From: Turnera subulata
Lineage: Eukaryota; Streptophyta; Magnoliopsida; Malpighiales; Passifloraceae
Length of the DNA: 64,000 nucleotides
NCBI GenBank assembly: GCA_028386065.3
Contig: JAKUCV010006191.1
Location: 37,319-101,318 of the forward strand
Direction of reading: 5' to 3'
Positions 22,439-34,117 of this stretch are shown piece by piece; the first letter of the stretch is position 1, and every line of letters starts with the position of its first letter. Below the pieces are notes generated by a model. It saw only the letters and a list, made by a program, of their open reading frames with translations, was not told the origin of the DNA and did no database searches. The translations under genes were made by a program, and so were the position numbers.

Positions 22439-22743
22439 TGTTGATAGATGATGGGTACTAAGCCAACTCTGGTTCTAGCTAAAGTTAGTGTACATGGCAA
22501 TAAGTGGCTCAAACCAACACAAGTTTGATGTACAAAACCTATATGAAAATCAGCTGGTTGTAGTGTGTTTAATCCCGTATCTTTATATGTGATACTGTTG
22601 TTGATGTTTGCTGCGCGGTAGGGTGAGATGCCCGTCGGGCTAGCTTCTGCTCAATGATTGTTGTAGGCCTTTGGGTGCCTTGTGGCATACTTAGGATGTG
22701 CAAGGCACCTGGCCGGTCACGTAGAGACGAGGCGTGACAGTTT

Positions 22744-22755
22744 TGGTAGCGGAGC
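22744..22755 (+). other. primer-binding site of the gypsy element
   Basis: TGGTAGCGGAGC, 4 nt after the end of the 5' LTR (22739). Confidence 0.75.
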
Positions 22756-22871
22756 GTGGTTTAATTTATGTTAAAGGGCTTACGCTATAAATTGTCGTTA
22801 AAGGCTGTTACCCATCATTAGAGACCGTGGGATGGTGAGAGCTAACTTGTCTATGTTGGTTTTCTTGTATT

Positions 22872-24216
22872 TTGGGCGTAGGTAAGCCGACAAAAAGGAA
22901 GTTGGGAAAGGAAGTGTTTACTGAGGTGGTTGCCCCGGATGTGCATTCTGTTCAGGATGCTGAGGATGTAGATGATGAGACTTACATCCCAGGGGCTGCT
23001 AGTGATGAGTTGCCCAGCGAAGCAGAGTATTCAGATGCCTCTCAAGAGATGCCTTTAGAGGTGCTGAAGGTAGGCTTACATGGTGTTAATAGGGCAGTTG
23101 AAACCATGGCTGAAGCGATTGCTGCTGATTGGAATAGAAGGGAAGACCCGATACCCCGAGTTCAAAGTGGGGAATCTCCCTTAGTGACCTTTGTAAAACT
23201 CGATCCACCAACATTTTTTGGTGCTGAAAATGAAGATCCACAATGATTTCTTGATGATGTGTGGAAATGTTGCCAAGTGATGGAATGTACAGATCACCGA
23301 GTAGTAGCTCTTGCGGCCTTTCGACTAAAGGGGGATGAAGCCAATAATTGGTATTGAGTCAAAAATAAGGGAGATGATGTCTGATGCTGCCCCGTGGACC
23401 TGGACTGAGTTCCATGCTGCTTTCCTGGAGCGAATCCTTTCTGAGAGTGTTAGGGATCAGAAGGCGGCAGAATTTGAACTATTAAGGCAAGGAGACATGA
23501 CAGTAGGGGAATATGAAACTAAGTTTATAAACTTGTCCAAGTATGCCTTGCACATGATCCCAGATGAGCGGAGGAAGATCAAAAGGTTCATTGGAGGACT
23601 GAAGGGTTACATATATAACTCTTTAGTGGCTATTCCATTCAGCTTCCATGCTGAAGCAGTTGACAAAGCTCGGGCAATTGAAATAAAGACTCAAGCTGAT
23701 AGAGGTGAGGCAAGTGTCAAGAGGATAAGGCAAGATAATACTCAAAACCAACAAAGTTTTACTGCTGGTTCAAGCCAATTTCGTGGGCGTGGTAAGACAG
23801 GATTGTGGGTTAACCAACCTAGGGCTCGTTTCAGAGGTAGTCCTAGTTATGGTGTCCCAAGCTTTGGGGGGAGTTCGATGAGACCTGTAACTAGCCAATT
23901 TCAGGGTATTCAAAGTATACAAATGAGGCCCAATAGTTTGTGCTTCAGGTGTGGCAAGTTTGGACATATGTCACGGGAATGCCCGGTGGGGCAAAATTTG
24001 TGTTACATGTGTGGGCAGGCTGGGCATATAACCAGGGAGTGTCCCGTTGGGCAATCATCTATGGCATCTAGTGTAGCATCACCACCGCCAAGGTCACAGC
24101 GGGCTGATAGCCAGTCTTCTTTTCGAGGCAGGGGAGGTACTGGTCGTGGAACTGCAAGTAGAGGCAACAGCTATCAACCCGGCCAGGGACAGGCTAGGGT
24201 GTTTTGCTTGACTTAG
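22872..24216 (+). pseudogene. gypsy gag, broken
   Basis: Capsid-like region followed by two CCHC zinc knuckles (CFRCGKFGHMSREC and CYMCGQAGHITREC) near the C-terminus, and an Arg/Gly-rich stretch. TGA at 23244-23246 interrupts the frame and a frameshift lies near 23345, after which a 293-codon frame runs to TAG at 24214-24216. The true start codon is not clear; the open frame before 22900 has no obvious ATG. Gag would form the particle and its knuckles bind the element RNA. Confidence 0.85.
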
Positions 24217-24630
24217 GAGGATGCAAAAGCCTCCAACACTGTTGTGATAGGTATACTGAAAGTTAATTTGTACCCTGCATTGTGTTTAATTGATACAGGG
24301 TATACGCACTCTTTTGTTAACTCCTATTTTGTTAAGTAATTTGATGAAATACCTGTTAGTCTCGGAAGTCCGTTGGCTATGTACACGCCTCTTGATGAGC
24401 GTGTCTATGTGGATAGAGTGTGTTGGGGGTGTGATATTTGTGTGATGGATCATCAATTGCCGATAGATTTATTGTTGTTGCCGATGGAAGACTTTGATGT
24501 GATCTTAGGCATGGATTGGTTGTCTCGGTATGGTGCCCGTGTTGATTGTGCGAATAAAAGGGTGAAGTTTCAGCCTATTAGGGAGGCAAAATTTATTTTT
24601 CAGGGGAAGTTTGTTTCATCTCAACCCTAA
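24217..24630 (+). pseudogene. gypsy aspartic protease region
   Basis: Continues the gag frame past the TAG. The active-site triad DTG is at 24292-24300, followed by HSFVN; a TAA breaks the frame soon after. Downstream the conserved FDVILGMDWL block is present in the open frame 24373-24630. Confidence 0.8.
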
Positions 24631-24642
24631 ATAATTTCTACG

Positions 24643-26265
24643 GTGAAAGCAGCTCGAGTAGCACGACAAATCGATTGTTTGTATTTGGCATCAGTACAAA
24701 GTGTAGGTGAGCCAAAAATTTCGATTGATCAAGTTCCTGTTGTTAATGAGTTCCTTGATGTTTTCCCTGATGACTTGCCGGGATTACCGCTGGAACGTGA
24801 GATTGAGTTTGGCATTGAACTTGTGTCTAGGACAGAACCAGTGTCAATTACACCCTTTCGGATGGCCCCTACAGAATTGAGGGAGTTGAAAACTCAGCTA
24901 CAAGATTTGCTGGACAAGAGATTTATCAGACCTAGTGTGTCTCCGTGGGGAGCTCCTATTTTGTTTGTCAAAAAGAAAGATGGTTCGATGAGAATGTGTG
25001 TTGATTATCAACAATTAAATAAGCTGACGGTGCGAAATAAGTATCCATTGCCACGCATCGACGATTTGTTTAATCAGTTGCAGGGAGCCAAATACTTCTC
25101 AAAAATTGATTTGAGATCAGGGTATCATCAGTTGAGGATAAAGGAGAAGGATGTGCGAATAACAGCCTTCCGGACACGGTATGGGCACTACGAATTTTTG
25201 GTGATGCCATTTGGTTTAACCAATGCACCAGCAGCATTTATGGATTTGATGAACCGAATATTCAAGCAGTACCTTGATTAGTTTGTGATTGTGTTTATTG
25301 ATGATGTGCTTGTCTATTCAAAGACCAAAGAGGAGCATGAAGAACACTTGAGAATTGTGTTGCTGATTCTACGGGAGGAAAAGTTGTTTGCAAAGTTCTC
25401 CAAGTGTGAGTTCTGGTTGGAAAAGGTGTCATTCTTAGGCCATGTTATATCGGCTGAGGGCATTGAAGTAGACCCCCAGAAAGTGGAGGCAATTGTGAAG
25501 TGGCCGAAGCCGACCAATGTAACAGAAGTACAAAGTTTCCTCGGGTTGGCAGGATATTACCGACGGTTTGTTGAAGGCTTTTCTTCAATTGCTGCACCTT
25601 TATGTGGGTTGACACAAAAGAAGAAGCCATTTGTATGGTCTGATGCTTGTGAAACTAGCTTCCAGGAGTTAAAACATAGGTTAACAACAGCACCAATACT
25701 TGCGTTGCCTAAGGAAGAAGGTGTATACACCGTGTACTATGATGCATCAAGAGTTGGATTGGGCTGTGTTTTAATGCAAGATGGCAGGGTGATTGCGTAT
25801 GCGTCCCGAAAACTCAAGAAGAATGAGGAGAATTACCCGGTGCACGATCTTGAGATGGCAGCAGTAGTATTTGCTTTGAAAATTTTGAGGCATTACTTGT
25901 ATGGGGAGCCTTGTGAAATTTACACGGATCATAAAAGTTTGAAGTATATAATGGAGCAGCGGGATCAGAACTTGAGGCAACGAAGATGGGTTGAGATGTT
26001 GAAAGATTATGATTGTGTCATCAAGTACCATCCCGGTAAAGCTAATGTTATAGCAGATGCACTTAGCCGGAAATCTGTTGGTAGTTTAGCACATTTTGGT
26101 GTGGTCAGAAGGCCTGCAGTTGGGGCTTGGCATGAATTGTTGGATCAAGAATTACATTGCTCAGTTGCTGAATCGGGGGCATTGTTAGCTTACTACCAGG
26201 TGCGCCCCACTTTAAATGATGAGATAGCAAAAGCTAAGAATGACGATGCTGAAACTAAGTCGTGA
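24643..26265 (+). pseudogene. gypsy reverse transcriptase and RNase H
   Basis: RT fingers and palm are complete in sequence ([35 protein letters not shown], and the VFIDD catalytic box just after 25281). A TAG at 25279-25281 separates the two halves. RNase H follows with YYDAS, the ASRKLK block and DHKSLKY, ending with the tether [14 protein letters not shown]. The second half (25285-26265) is open for 326 codons. Confidence 0.88.
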
Positions 26266-27378
26266 AAAGAAAAAGTAAACCGAGGGGAACTAGTTGGATT
26301 TTTTGTTGGTGATGATGGAATTCTTAGATGCGGTACGAAAGTATATGTTTCTGATGTCGGAAATCTCCGCGGCAGACTACTGAATGAAGCTCATCAAACT
26401 AGATACACATTACACCCAGGATCCACCAAAATGTACCATGTTTTAAAAACACATTACTGGTGTAACAACATGAAGAGGGACGTGGATGATTATGTCTCTA
26501 AATGTTTGATATGTCAGCAAGTGAAGGGAGAACACCAAAAACCACCAGGGTTGCTTCAGCCCTTGTCAGTTCCAGAATGGAAGTGGGAAAGAGTGACCAT
26601 GGATTTTGTCAGCGGGTTGCCATGTATTTTGTCAGCGGGTTGGCCCAGACTGCAAGCGGATTTGATTCCATTTGGGTAATCGTTGATAGATTGACCAAAT
26701 CTGCTCATTTTCTTCCGGTGAAAAGTACTTATAATTTTGCCAAGCTAGCACTGGTTTACATTGATGAGGTTGTGAGGCTTCATGGTGTGCCTGTTTCAAT
26801 TGTATCTGATAGGGGTACGCAGTTCACATCGAGATTTTGGCGAAGCTTCCAGGAAGCATTGGGAACCCAACTCGACTTGAGTACTGCGTTTTACCCGCAA
26901 ACTGATGGGCAAAGTGAACGGGTGATATAAATTCTGGAAGATATGTTGCGAGCTTGCATGCTAAGTTATGAGGATAGTTGGAATAAATACTTATCATTGG
27001 TTGAATTTGCCTATAACAATAGCTACCAATCCAGTATTGGTATGGCTCCATTTTTGAGGTGTTATATGGTCGCAGGTGTCGAACACCGATCTGTTGGGAT
27101 GAAGTTGGGGTCAGAAAATTTATAGGGCATGAAGTTGTTGAGCTGACAGCCGAAAAGGTAAAAATAGCCTGTGAAAATCTAGCCACAGCCCAGAGCAGGC
27201 AAAAGTCCTATGCAGATAATAGAAGACGGGACTTGGAGTTCTCAGTTGGGGATATGGTTTTCCTTAAAGTTTCACCCACAAAAGGAGTGCTACGATTCGG
27301 AAGAAAAGGGAAATTAAGTCCCCGTTATTTGGGTCCATTTGAGGTACTCGAAAAGATCGGACCAGTGGCGTATCGTCT
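26266..27378 (+). pseudogene. gypsy integrase, broken and interrupted by a solo LTR
   Basis: The HHCC finger is visible (EAHQTRYTLHPG ... CLICQQVKG). The catalytic core shows VDRLTKSAHF, SDRGTQFTS and the glutamate in DGQSERV. A 23-bp tandem duplication (copies of ATTTTGTCAGCGGGTTG at 26603 and 26626) shifts the frame, a TAA lies at about 26927, and further shifts follow. The C-terminal part is cut at 27378 by the solo LTR and resumes at 30269. Confidence 0.85.
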
Positions 27379-30263
27379 TGAAATGCCCCGACCCGTATTT
27401 ACCGTACACAGTAAACACGTGCCGGAACTGTAACAACCCAACCCAACAAAGCCCAACATACAGTGTGTACAACAGAAATCCGGGCTCAACAGCCCATAAT
27501 AAAAACAACAGTAATAACTCAGCACGGCCCAATGGCCCAATAATAGTAAAACAATGCACAGCGGAAGGCTTAACAACTCACAATACACTGTATGCGACAC
27601 TGATGCAAACTATGGATCCAAGTCCTGTCCAAGGGATAACGCTGCAGCCTGTCTGGAATGCACCAAACCTGTACAACAAATAACTCATCCTACGGGATGA
27701 AAGCCCGCAGGTGAGGGGTGAGTCCGAAGTGCTCACCGACGAAGGAAAGACAATCAATATGCACACTATAAAACTCAAGGTCCAAAAACAGGCAAAAACC
27801 GCCAAATACATACCAAACCGAAAGACTGGACCCAAAACCCGGTCCAAGACCAAAAGACTCAAATAAAATCCAATTTCCAATTTTATCTTTCCGGGCCCCG
27901 TCACGGATAAGCTAGGGTCGTACCAGGTTATCAATCTGTTCCTGGTGCCAGATCAAAAAGAACCCGGGATCAACATCCCAATATCAAACTCAGGTATCAA
28001 CATCCCAATCAAACTGGCATCAACATGCCCATCACAAGTAACCCAGATCATGGCCACCACAAAACAGTCTCAAACCATCCGGTCGTACCACTACTTACCA
28101 CGTGACAATTATTATACCGTCATTAAAATCAAATCACAGGGATCGGCATCCCTAACCAAGATACCGGGATAGACATCCCATCCAAAATACCAAGGATCGA
28201 CAACCTTGTCACAATTTATTATTAATTCATTATACTTATTCCAAAAGACACAGAAAATCAACACGGGAATAAACATCCCAAAAACCAACATGGGATAAAC
28301 ATCCCGACAATAATCAAGACCATGGGATTAACATCCCGAGACAAACCACAACAAACACAATACTCAACAATGCAATAATCCACAAAACACAATACCGAGT
28401 AATACAGGCACATATTGAAGGAAATCCATCCTCACCTTGGCCGATTACTCAACTCCGGAAAACAATGACCGGTCCGACGCCGGCTCCTCGGGAAACTGCC
28501 CGATATCCAAACCTATACCACAAGACAATATATACACATAAATGCACATAATCGGTATGCTATGATGCCAGTACTGCGAATTATACCCATCCCGATTCAT
28601 ATACTTTATTTCCATCTTTTACCGAAAATATTTAACCATACGTATTTCCGAATATAATTTCGGTACCATACTTTAATTAAAACTCTTTTCCAAAATATTT
28701 CCATAAAATAATTATAATTTTCCAAAATTATAATCTCCATAATTTCCAGCAAAATAATAACCTAATTATAATTTTCAAAAAATATTTATATAGTATTTAT
28801 CCTTTTTCTAAATACATATAATAGTATTTTCCAACTCAAAATATAATTAACTTTAATTTCCAAAGTACATATACATATGATTCCCACAACCATAATTTTC
28901 CTGGAAAATAATTTATATATATAAAATTCCCAGAAATTATTTCATGGTATAAATATATTTTTCCCAAATAACACTAGTTTTTCCCAAAACATTACTTAAT
29001 TATTTATCAAAGCATATATATTTATATTTTTCGTAAAATACCAAAATTAAACTAACCATAATTTTCTCAAAGTAATTATATAATTTTTTTCCAAAATTAT
29101 AAACCAGATTAATAAATAAATACCTATATATATATTTTTTATTATTTTTTTTAACTGGACTGGGCCATGAACAGTAAGTCCATGCCCAGCCCAGAACAGC
29201 CCAACAGCAGGCCCAAGTCACACAGGCCAAACCCCGGCCCATCAACACACCCAGCCCGGCAGGCATCCGGGTCAGCCCGACTAAGGTCACGACCCGATAG
29301 CAGAAGCAGGTTACTCACCTCGGGTTCAGCGTCGGCGGCAGGGACGGGCGAGGGGAAGGTTGGCGCGGGGTCGGCGACATCGGGGCGACTCGACTGGAGG
29401 TGGAAAAGCGGCGCTGCGTCGCCGGTGTCATCGTCAGCGGCGCGGTGAGGGAGATCCGCGGGTCTGCCGACGGGTCAACGGCAACTGGCGGAGCGTCCGG
29501 CGGCGTAAGGCGACTGGGAGGGCGGCATCGAGGTCGCGTCGGCGAGGAGACGATGCTGGTGGCGGCGGTGGCACGAGACACGGCGGGGAACGGCTTCACG
29601 TGCACAATAACCGGGGAAGGTGACGCACTGTTCATCTTCTTCGTTTTTTTTTTCCTTTTTCTGAATTTCTTATTTTCTTCTTTTTGCTTCTTTTTTCTAT
29701 TTTTCTGATTTTCTTCTTCTCTTTTTTTTTCGGTTTCTATTTTTTTTTCTTTCTTTCTTTCTTCTCTTTTTTTTCCCCTCTGTATTTATTTTTTTTCTAT
29801 TTTTGTTTTTGTTTTTCCTTCCTTTTTTTTCCCTTTTTCCTTCCTTTTTTTTCCCTTTTTCCTTTTCTTTTTTTCTCTCCTTTTCCTTTTTTTTTTCTCT
29901 TCTCCTCCTCTTCCTCTCCTGCTTCCATTCTTTTATAGACGTGAAACATTGTGCGCCTGTGATTCCTTCAATAATGCAGCTTGTCTGCATTGTTGAAGCG
30001 AGTCCGGTCCGGACCAGAAAATAACTGATACCCCCTTAGTTTTTTTCCGGTGTGATTTATCCGAGAAATTTCGAAACCCAAAAAATACCAACTTAGGCCC
30101 GAAAAATCCACGGAAAAATCACGAGCGCGGGAAAACTCTCGGTTTCGAAAAACGACGCTCGATTTACCTTGAATTAATTACCCAAGATTAATTCAACAGT
30201 AAATCACGGTAAAAAGACTTTTACAGTCCTGGTAAAATCAAAAATTTTACCCGGGCTGTTACA
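27379..30263 (-). mobile_element. solo LTR, same family as 14822-22438
   Basis: 2,885 bp from TGAAATGCCCCGACCC to CCGGGCTGTTACA, flanked by CGTCT (27374-27378) and CATCT (30264-30268), a TSD with one mismatch. It is inserted in the gypsy integrase C-terminal coding region, which reads on after 30268. It contains the hairpin array (27966-28337), a GC-rich part and the CT-rich tract (about 29640-29925). No internal region remains. Confidence 0.88.
27966..28337. repeat. hairpin array in the solo LTR
   Basis: Units include GGGAT-CAAC-ATCCC (27966-27979), GGCAT-CAAC-ATGCC (28016-28029, both arms changed together), AGGGAT-CGGC-ATCCCT, GGGAT-AGAC-ATCCC and GGGAT-TAAC-ATCCC (28324-28337). A few units carry mismatches. 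Confidence 0.8.
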
Positions 30264-30268
30264 CATCT

Positions 30269-30577
30269 TGCATTGCCACCAAACTTATCACAAATACACC
30301 CGGTGTTTCATGTACAATGCTAAGGAAATATCTTCCGGACCCCTCACAAGTTTTAACACTACAGGAGATTCAATTAGGGGAGGAATTAACTTATAAAGCT
30401 CAGCCAATTGAGATAGTAGATAGGCAGGTACGCATACTCCGTAATAAGGAGGTCGTTTCTATGAAAGTTTTATGGGAAGATCCCTTTGGACAGGAGGTTA
30501 CTTGGGAGTCCGAAAAAGAAATGCTGGACAAGTACCCACACTTACTCTCAGGTAAATTCGAGGACGAATTTATATAA
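30269..30577 (+). pseudogene. gypsy integrase C-terminus with chromodomain
   Basis: After the solo LTR the frame passes the block HPVFHV, shifts by one base near 30312, and continues as MLRKYLPDPS, then a chromodomain (EIVDRQVRILRNK ... VKVLWED ... VTWESEKEM) to TATATAA at the end. Chromodomains of this position target chromovirus integration to particular chromatin; that is family knowledge. Confidence 0.85.
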
Positions 30578-30588
30578 GGGAGAGATGA
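30576..30588 (+). other. polypurine tract of the gypsy element
   Basis: AAGGGAGAGATGA directly before the 3' LTR, the usual plus-strand primer position. Confidence 0.75.
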
Positions 30589-32496
30589 TGTGATACCCTC
30601 GTAATTAAGGTACAATGTGTTTACTTGATGAGGAAAGGTGCTGGATGTGAGTTGGTTTCGGTAGGTCTCTGTTTGCCGGACATTGGCCTCAGCTGGCTAG
30701 AACTAGTACGGGTGGATTAATTAACTAATCACCGATTAGTGTGTGCTTGGGGGGAATTAACTGAGGATTAGTTAAGGGCTAAGTATGGGGCGAGGTGGCT
30801 GAGTTTTGTTGGTTGAGAGCATAAGCAGGAGGTGGATAGCTGGTGGTGGCAAATAAACATGAGGTGGAGAGCTGCTTGGGCTAGGTGGCAGATTTTGGTG
30901 CAAGAGGCAGCAAGTGGCTGCTTAGTCACCTGCTTGCCTCAGTTGTATCTGCCTAAACAGGCACCTCAAGCCTCATTTCTGCCCCAAATTCGTGATAGAC
31001 ACAGGGAGAAGAAACACTCAGCCATCCTCCAAGTTCTCCCCAGCAGCTAGCACACAAAGGAAAGGGGGTAAGTGATTTGAGTTGCAATTCTTAAGGGTTT
31101 TGATATTAATTGGCTTGCTTGGTGTGCCGTTGGCCTAGCCAGTGAACCAATTTGTTTTTGTGAGAAGTATGTAATCTTGTTGTTGGATGTTGGCCTGATT
31201 AAGGACAGTATGTGAGGTTAGGGGCGTCAGTTGGTGAAATTAAGGCACGACTAACCCGCAGGAGGCCAATTGGTGCGCCTGGTGCGCATAATTGCCCCTA
31301 CTGGTGGTTAATTAGTCCTTCCAGTGCTTGACAGGCTTAGACAGGGCTACCTGAGGGTTTGTAGATTTAATAAACGCCCAAGTAGTTGTGCTATGCACTT
31401 GGTTTGGGTTGATGACTAGAGTTCGCATACCAATACCTGTATTGGTGCCAACCAATTGATCTAACTTGGCTAGCTGGTATGTAGGCTAACTTGTGTGAGT
31501 TCCTACTGATGACTTGTGTTGCTATGTCTTTTATTGATGAATATTTGTGTGTGGCAGGTGCTAGAAACCCAGGAGCACCAAAGGAAGGAGAAGGGCCTAG
31601 TGAGGCCTAAATTTGTGTAAGTTTGGTTGCATACTTGTGTGATGGCAGTGATGCCTATTGGCTTGGTGGATGATTCAATTACCTAATGAGATGGCACCTA
31701 AGGTGCAACTGAGATGTTGAGATGTTTATAATATGCCTTGGCTTGAGATGAGTCCGATATTCGGGCTATGCATTTCATGCATTCCATTTGCATCATGACA
31801 TATACATGAGATGGTATTGTGATAGACCTTGCGGTGCTCCTAGGCTGCTTGGTCGACTGAATTGGTGGTGGTGCTGTGCTTGGCGCCGTGTATGGTTTTG
31901 GTAGCCAATCGGTTAAGCCTCGTACGTGGGGCTGTGGGCTAAGGAGTAACACCTGTTGGCAAGGCTACCGGACCTGTAAGTAGGCTATTTACAACCCCAC
32001 GACAGCTTACCCGTAGGCTGATCACGGTGACTTAAGATGTTGGTTGTTGGATATGTTCTGCCGCTGTATGTGTCTTTACTGATGCCTTGTTTGTCACCTA
32101 CTTATTGAGTCGTTGACTCACCCCCCCCTTTCCACCCCCTTTGTTTCAGGGCAAGGAGATAATCAGCTTGGTGAGGGAAGGCCCGAGAGGCATGTGCTGA
32201 TAGATGATGGGTACTAAGCCAACTCTGGTTCTAGCTAGAGTTAGTGTACATGAAAATAAGTGGCTCAAACCAACTCATGTTTGATGTATAAAGCCTATAT
32301 GAAAATTAGCTGGTTGTAGTGTTTTTAATCCCGTATCTTTATATGTGATACTGTTGTTGATGTTTGTTGCGCGGTAGGGTGAGATGCCCGTCGGGGCTAG
32401 CTTCTGCCCAATGATTGTTGTAGGCCTTTGGGTGCCTTTTGGCATGCTTAAGATGTACAAGGCACCTGGCCGGTCACGTAGAGACAGGGCGTGACA
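30589..32496 (+). repeat. 3' LTR of the gypsy element
   Basis: 1,908 bp, TGTGATACCC to GGCGTGACA, followed by the TSD AGCCG. It is uninterrupted and serves as the reference for the broken 5' LTR. Confidence 0.92.
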
Positions 32497-32501
32497 AGCC
32501 G

Positions 32502-33073
32502 AACCTGATGAAATAGTTCTTCTTGACTAGGACTGTTGTAAACTTGTAATAGTTGATCCTGTATTTGCTCTATCAGAGTTTAACTTCAATTCATAAAATT
32601 ATCAATGGGATTGATCTTTAGCTTTCATTATTTCTGCCTGATTGTCAGTTATTAAGCACAGTTTTAGATGTTCAATCTATGTTTATTGTTAAATATGTTA
32701 TACTTTCCTACTTAATTAGTTTTTGGTAATCCAGGTGCATTTACTATTTGTCTAATATAGCTAGCGCTCAAGCCATAGTGCAACTTGGTGCTGGTTAGTG
32801 GTTATTATATTTCAGTTTACGTTGCAGTCAGAAAGAAAGAGGACAAAAGAATTTGTTCTCATTGTAGGATCATCCAAGCTTGTATTTCTATTAATCAATA
32901 TTTTATGTTAGTTCTTTATTTCCTTGATAATTGAGTTGTGTTCTTTGTTCACTCAAAATTCAAAAGCATATGTAGAGCATCCTTTCTTTGTCCTCCTTCT
33001 TTCTTATTTGATCGATTCCGCCCAAGAACGACCCAATTATAAAATGATTTGTATCATACTCTATGATTTTTTT
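32502..33073. other. intergenic DNA, no gene seen
   Basis: AT-rich sequence continuous with the pre-insertion locus left of 11654. No exon is supportable. Confidence 0.45.
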
Positions 33074-33421
33074 GGGTTAAACACCTTTTACATATCTAGA
33101 GTTTCGCATTTGTCTCGATTATATACTCAGGAGTTTCAGTGTTCGTTTTATACTTTGACTTTTAATTTTGTCCATTTTATGTACATTGGGTAGCCTGAGC
33201 GATGATGCGGCTATATGTCCGTGTCCAATTAATACGTGTATATTGTCGCAATTGTGGGTCCCACTTTTTTTTTTTCAAGTGACGCCACCCATCACATTGA
33301 GCCACGTGTCAAGTGCACCTGTGTAAATGACCGCATCATTGTCTGGACTGCTTGAAGTATGTAAACGAGACAAAAAAATGGAACTTGGGGTTAAAAGGAA
33401 CACAAAAACTCCAGAATATAC

Positions 33422-34044
33422 TGTGACACCCCGTACATAAACCGGGCTCCGCTTCCACTCTGTCCCCCACCTAAGCGCGACCGGCCAGGTACTGTGTGCA
33501 CCTACATCGTGCCAGAGAGCACCCCAAGGCCTATAACTGTCTCTAAAGAGGTTCACTGCGTCTGCTTAGCGGGTTATGTACAAGAACATACGCAGCGTAA
33601 ACGGAAGCAAAACTAAGAAATCAAAGGCAACATAAGATACTAAAAAGTATCAAAAATTCATATCCGTTAATGTTATAGAATTCTGCTACAAAGGGCATTA
33701 ACTCATGCTACATAAGGACATAACTTCTTTTAAAAGCAAATACAACAAATTAAATAAACCGACTCTGCTATACCCATTGTCCTACTGCCCGTACTCTCAT
33801 TCTCGCCCATGAAAGTAATGTTATAAAATTCTACTACAAGGAGCACTAACTCATGCTACATAAGGACACAACCTTTTTTAAAAGCAAATACAACAAATTG
33901 AATAAACTGACTTGGCTATACCAATAGTCCTACTACCTATATCCTAATTTTCGCACCTAAAAGGCAAGGAGAAAAATGGGGTGTCTTTTGACATGATGAG
34001 GGTGCACACGGTACCTGGTCGGTCACGTTTAGGCGAGGCGTGAC
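33422..34044 (+). mobile_element. LTR-like fragment followed by a PBS-like motif
   Basis: Begins TGTGACACCCCGTAC and ends GAGGCGTGACA. The last ~30 bases (GGTCGGTCACGTTTAGGCGAGGCG) resemble the end of the gypsy LTR in this window, and TGGTAGCAGAATC follows, like a primer-binding site. No internal genes follow. TATAC occurs at 33417-33421 and 34068-34072, which may be a TSD of a truncated insertion. Confidence 0.45.
33664..33957. repeat. tandem duplication, period about 146 bp
   Basis: Two copies sharing ATGTTATA, ACTCATGCTACATAAGGACA and AAAAGCAAATACAACAAATT, inside the LTR-like fragment. Confidence 0.7.
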
Positions 34045-34117
34045 AGAATGGTAGCAGAATCAGGTTATATACAGGTGTCACATATACGGTCGGAAACTCA
34101 GTTTAACCCATTTTTTT

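Larger units (their letters stand above)
11659..22739 (+). repeat. 5' LTR of the gypsy element, split in three
   Basis: Segments 11659-12840, 14396-14821 and 22444-22739 align in order with the uninterrupted 3' LTR (30589-32496) and sum to about 1,904 bp against 1,908 bp. The breaks are a copia solo LTR and the antisense-ORF LTR element, each with its own TSD. A 72-codon open frame at 11902-12120 recurs in the 3' LTR, but only as part of the LTR copy. Confidence 0.92.
11659..32496 (+). mobile_element. Ty3/gypsy chromovirus (Tekay/Del-like), nested host of three inserts
   Basis: LTRs begin TGTGATA and end GGCGTGACA. The 5-bp TSD AGCCG is at 11654-11658 and 32497-32501. Once the inserts are removed (12841-14390, 14822-22438, 27379-30263 with their TSD copies), the element is about 8.8 kb with LTRs of about 1.9 kb. 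Order: 5' LTR, tRNA-like PBS, gag with two zinc knuckles, protease, RT, RNase H, integrase, chromodomain, polypurine tract, 3' LTR. The chromodomain after the integrase marks a chromovirus. Each coding block has stops or frameshifts, so the copy is dead. LTRs differ by a few percent in the parts I compared by eye. Confidence 0.92.
33074..34109. mobile_element. probable non-autonomous TIR element with an insert
   Basis: Ends are GGGTTAAAC (33074) and GTTTAACCC (34109), flanked by ATTTTTTT on both sides (33066-33073, 34110-34117). Inside, 33120-33195 and 33345-33420 form an imperfect inverted repeat (shared GGAGTTT, GTGTTC, TTTTGTC). The right arm is cut at 33421 by the LTR-like fragment. The low-complexity TSD and weak outer arm make this tentative; hAT (8-bp TSD) or MULE-derived are both possible. 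Confidence 0.4.

Noticed and set aside
24643..26265. Gypsy polyprotein as a possibly active element
   Set aside because: Stops and frameshifts occur in gag, protease, RT, integrase and before the chromodomain, and a solo LTR interrupts it.
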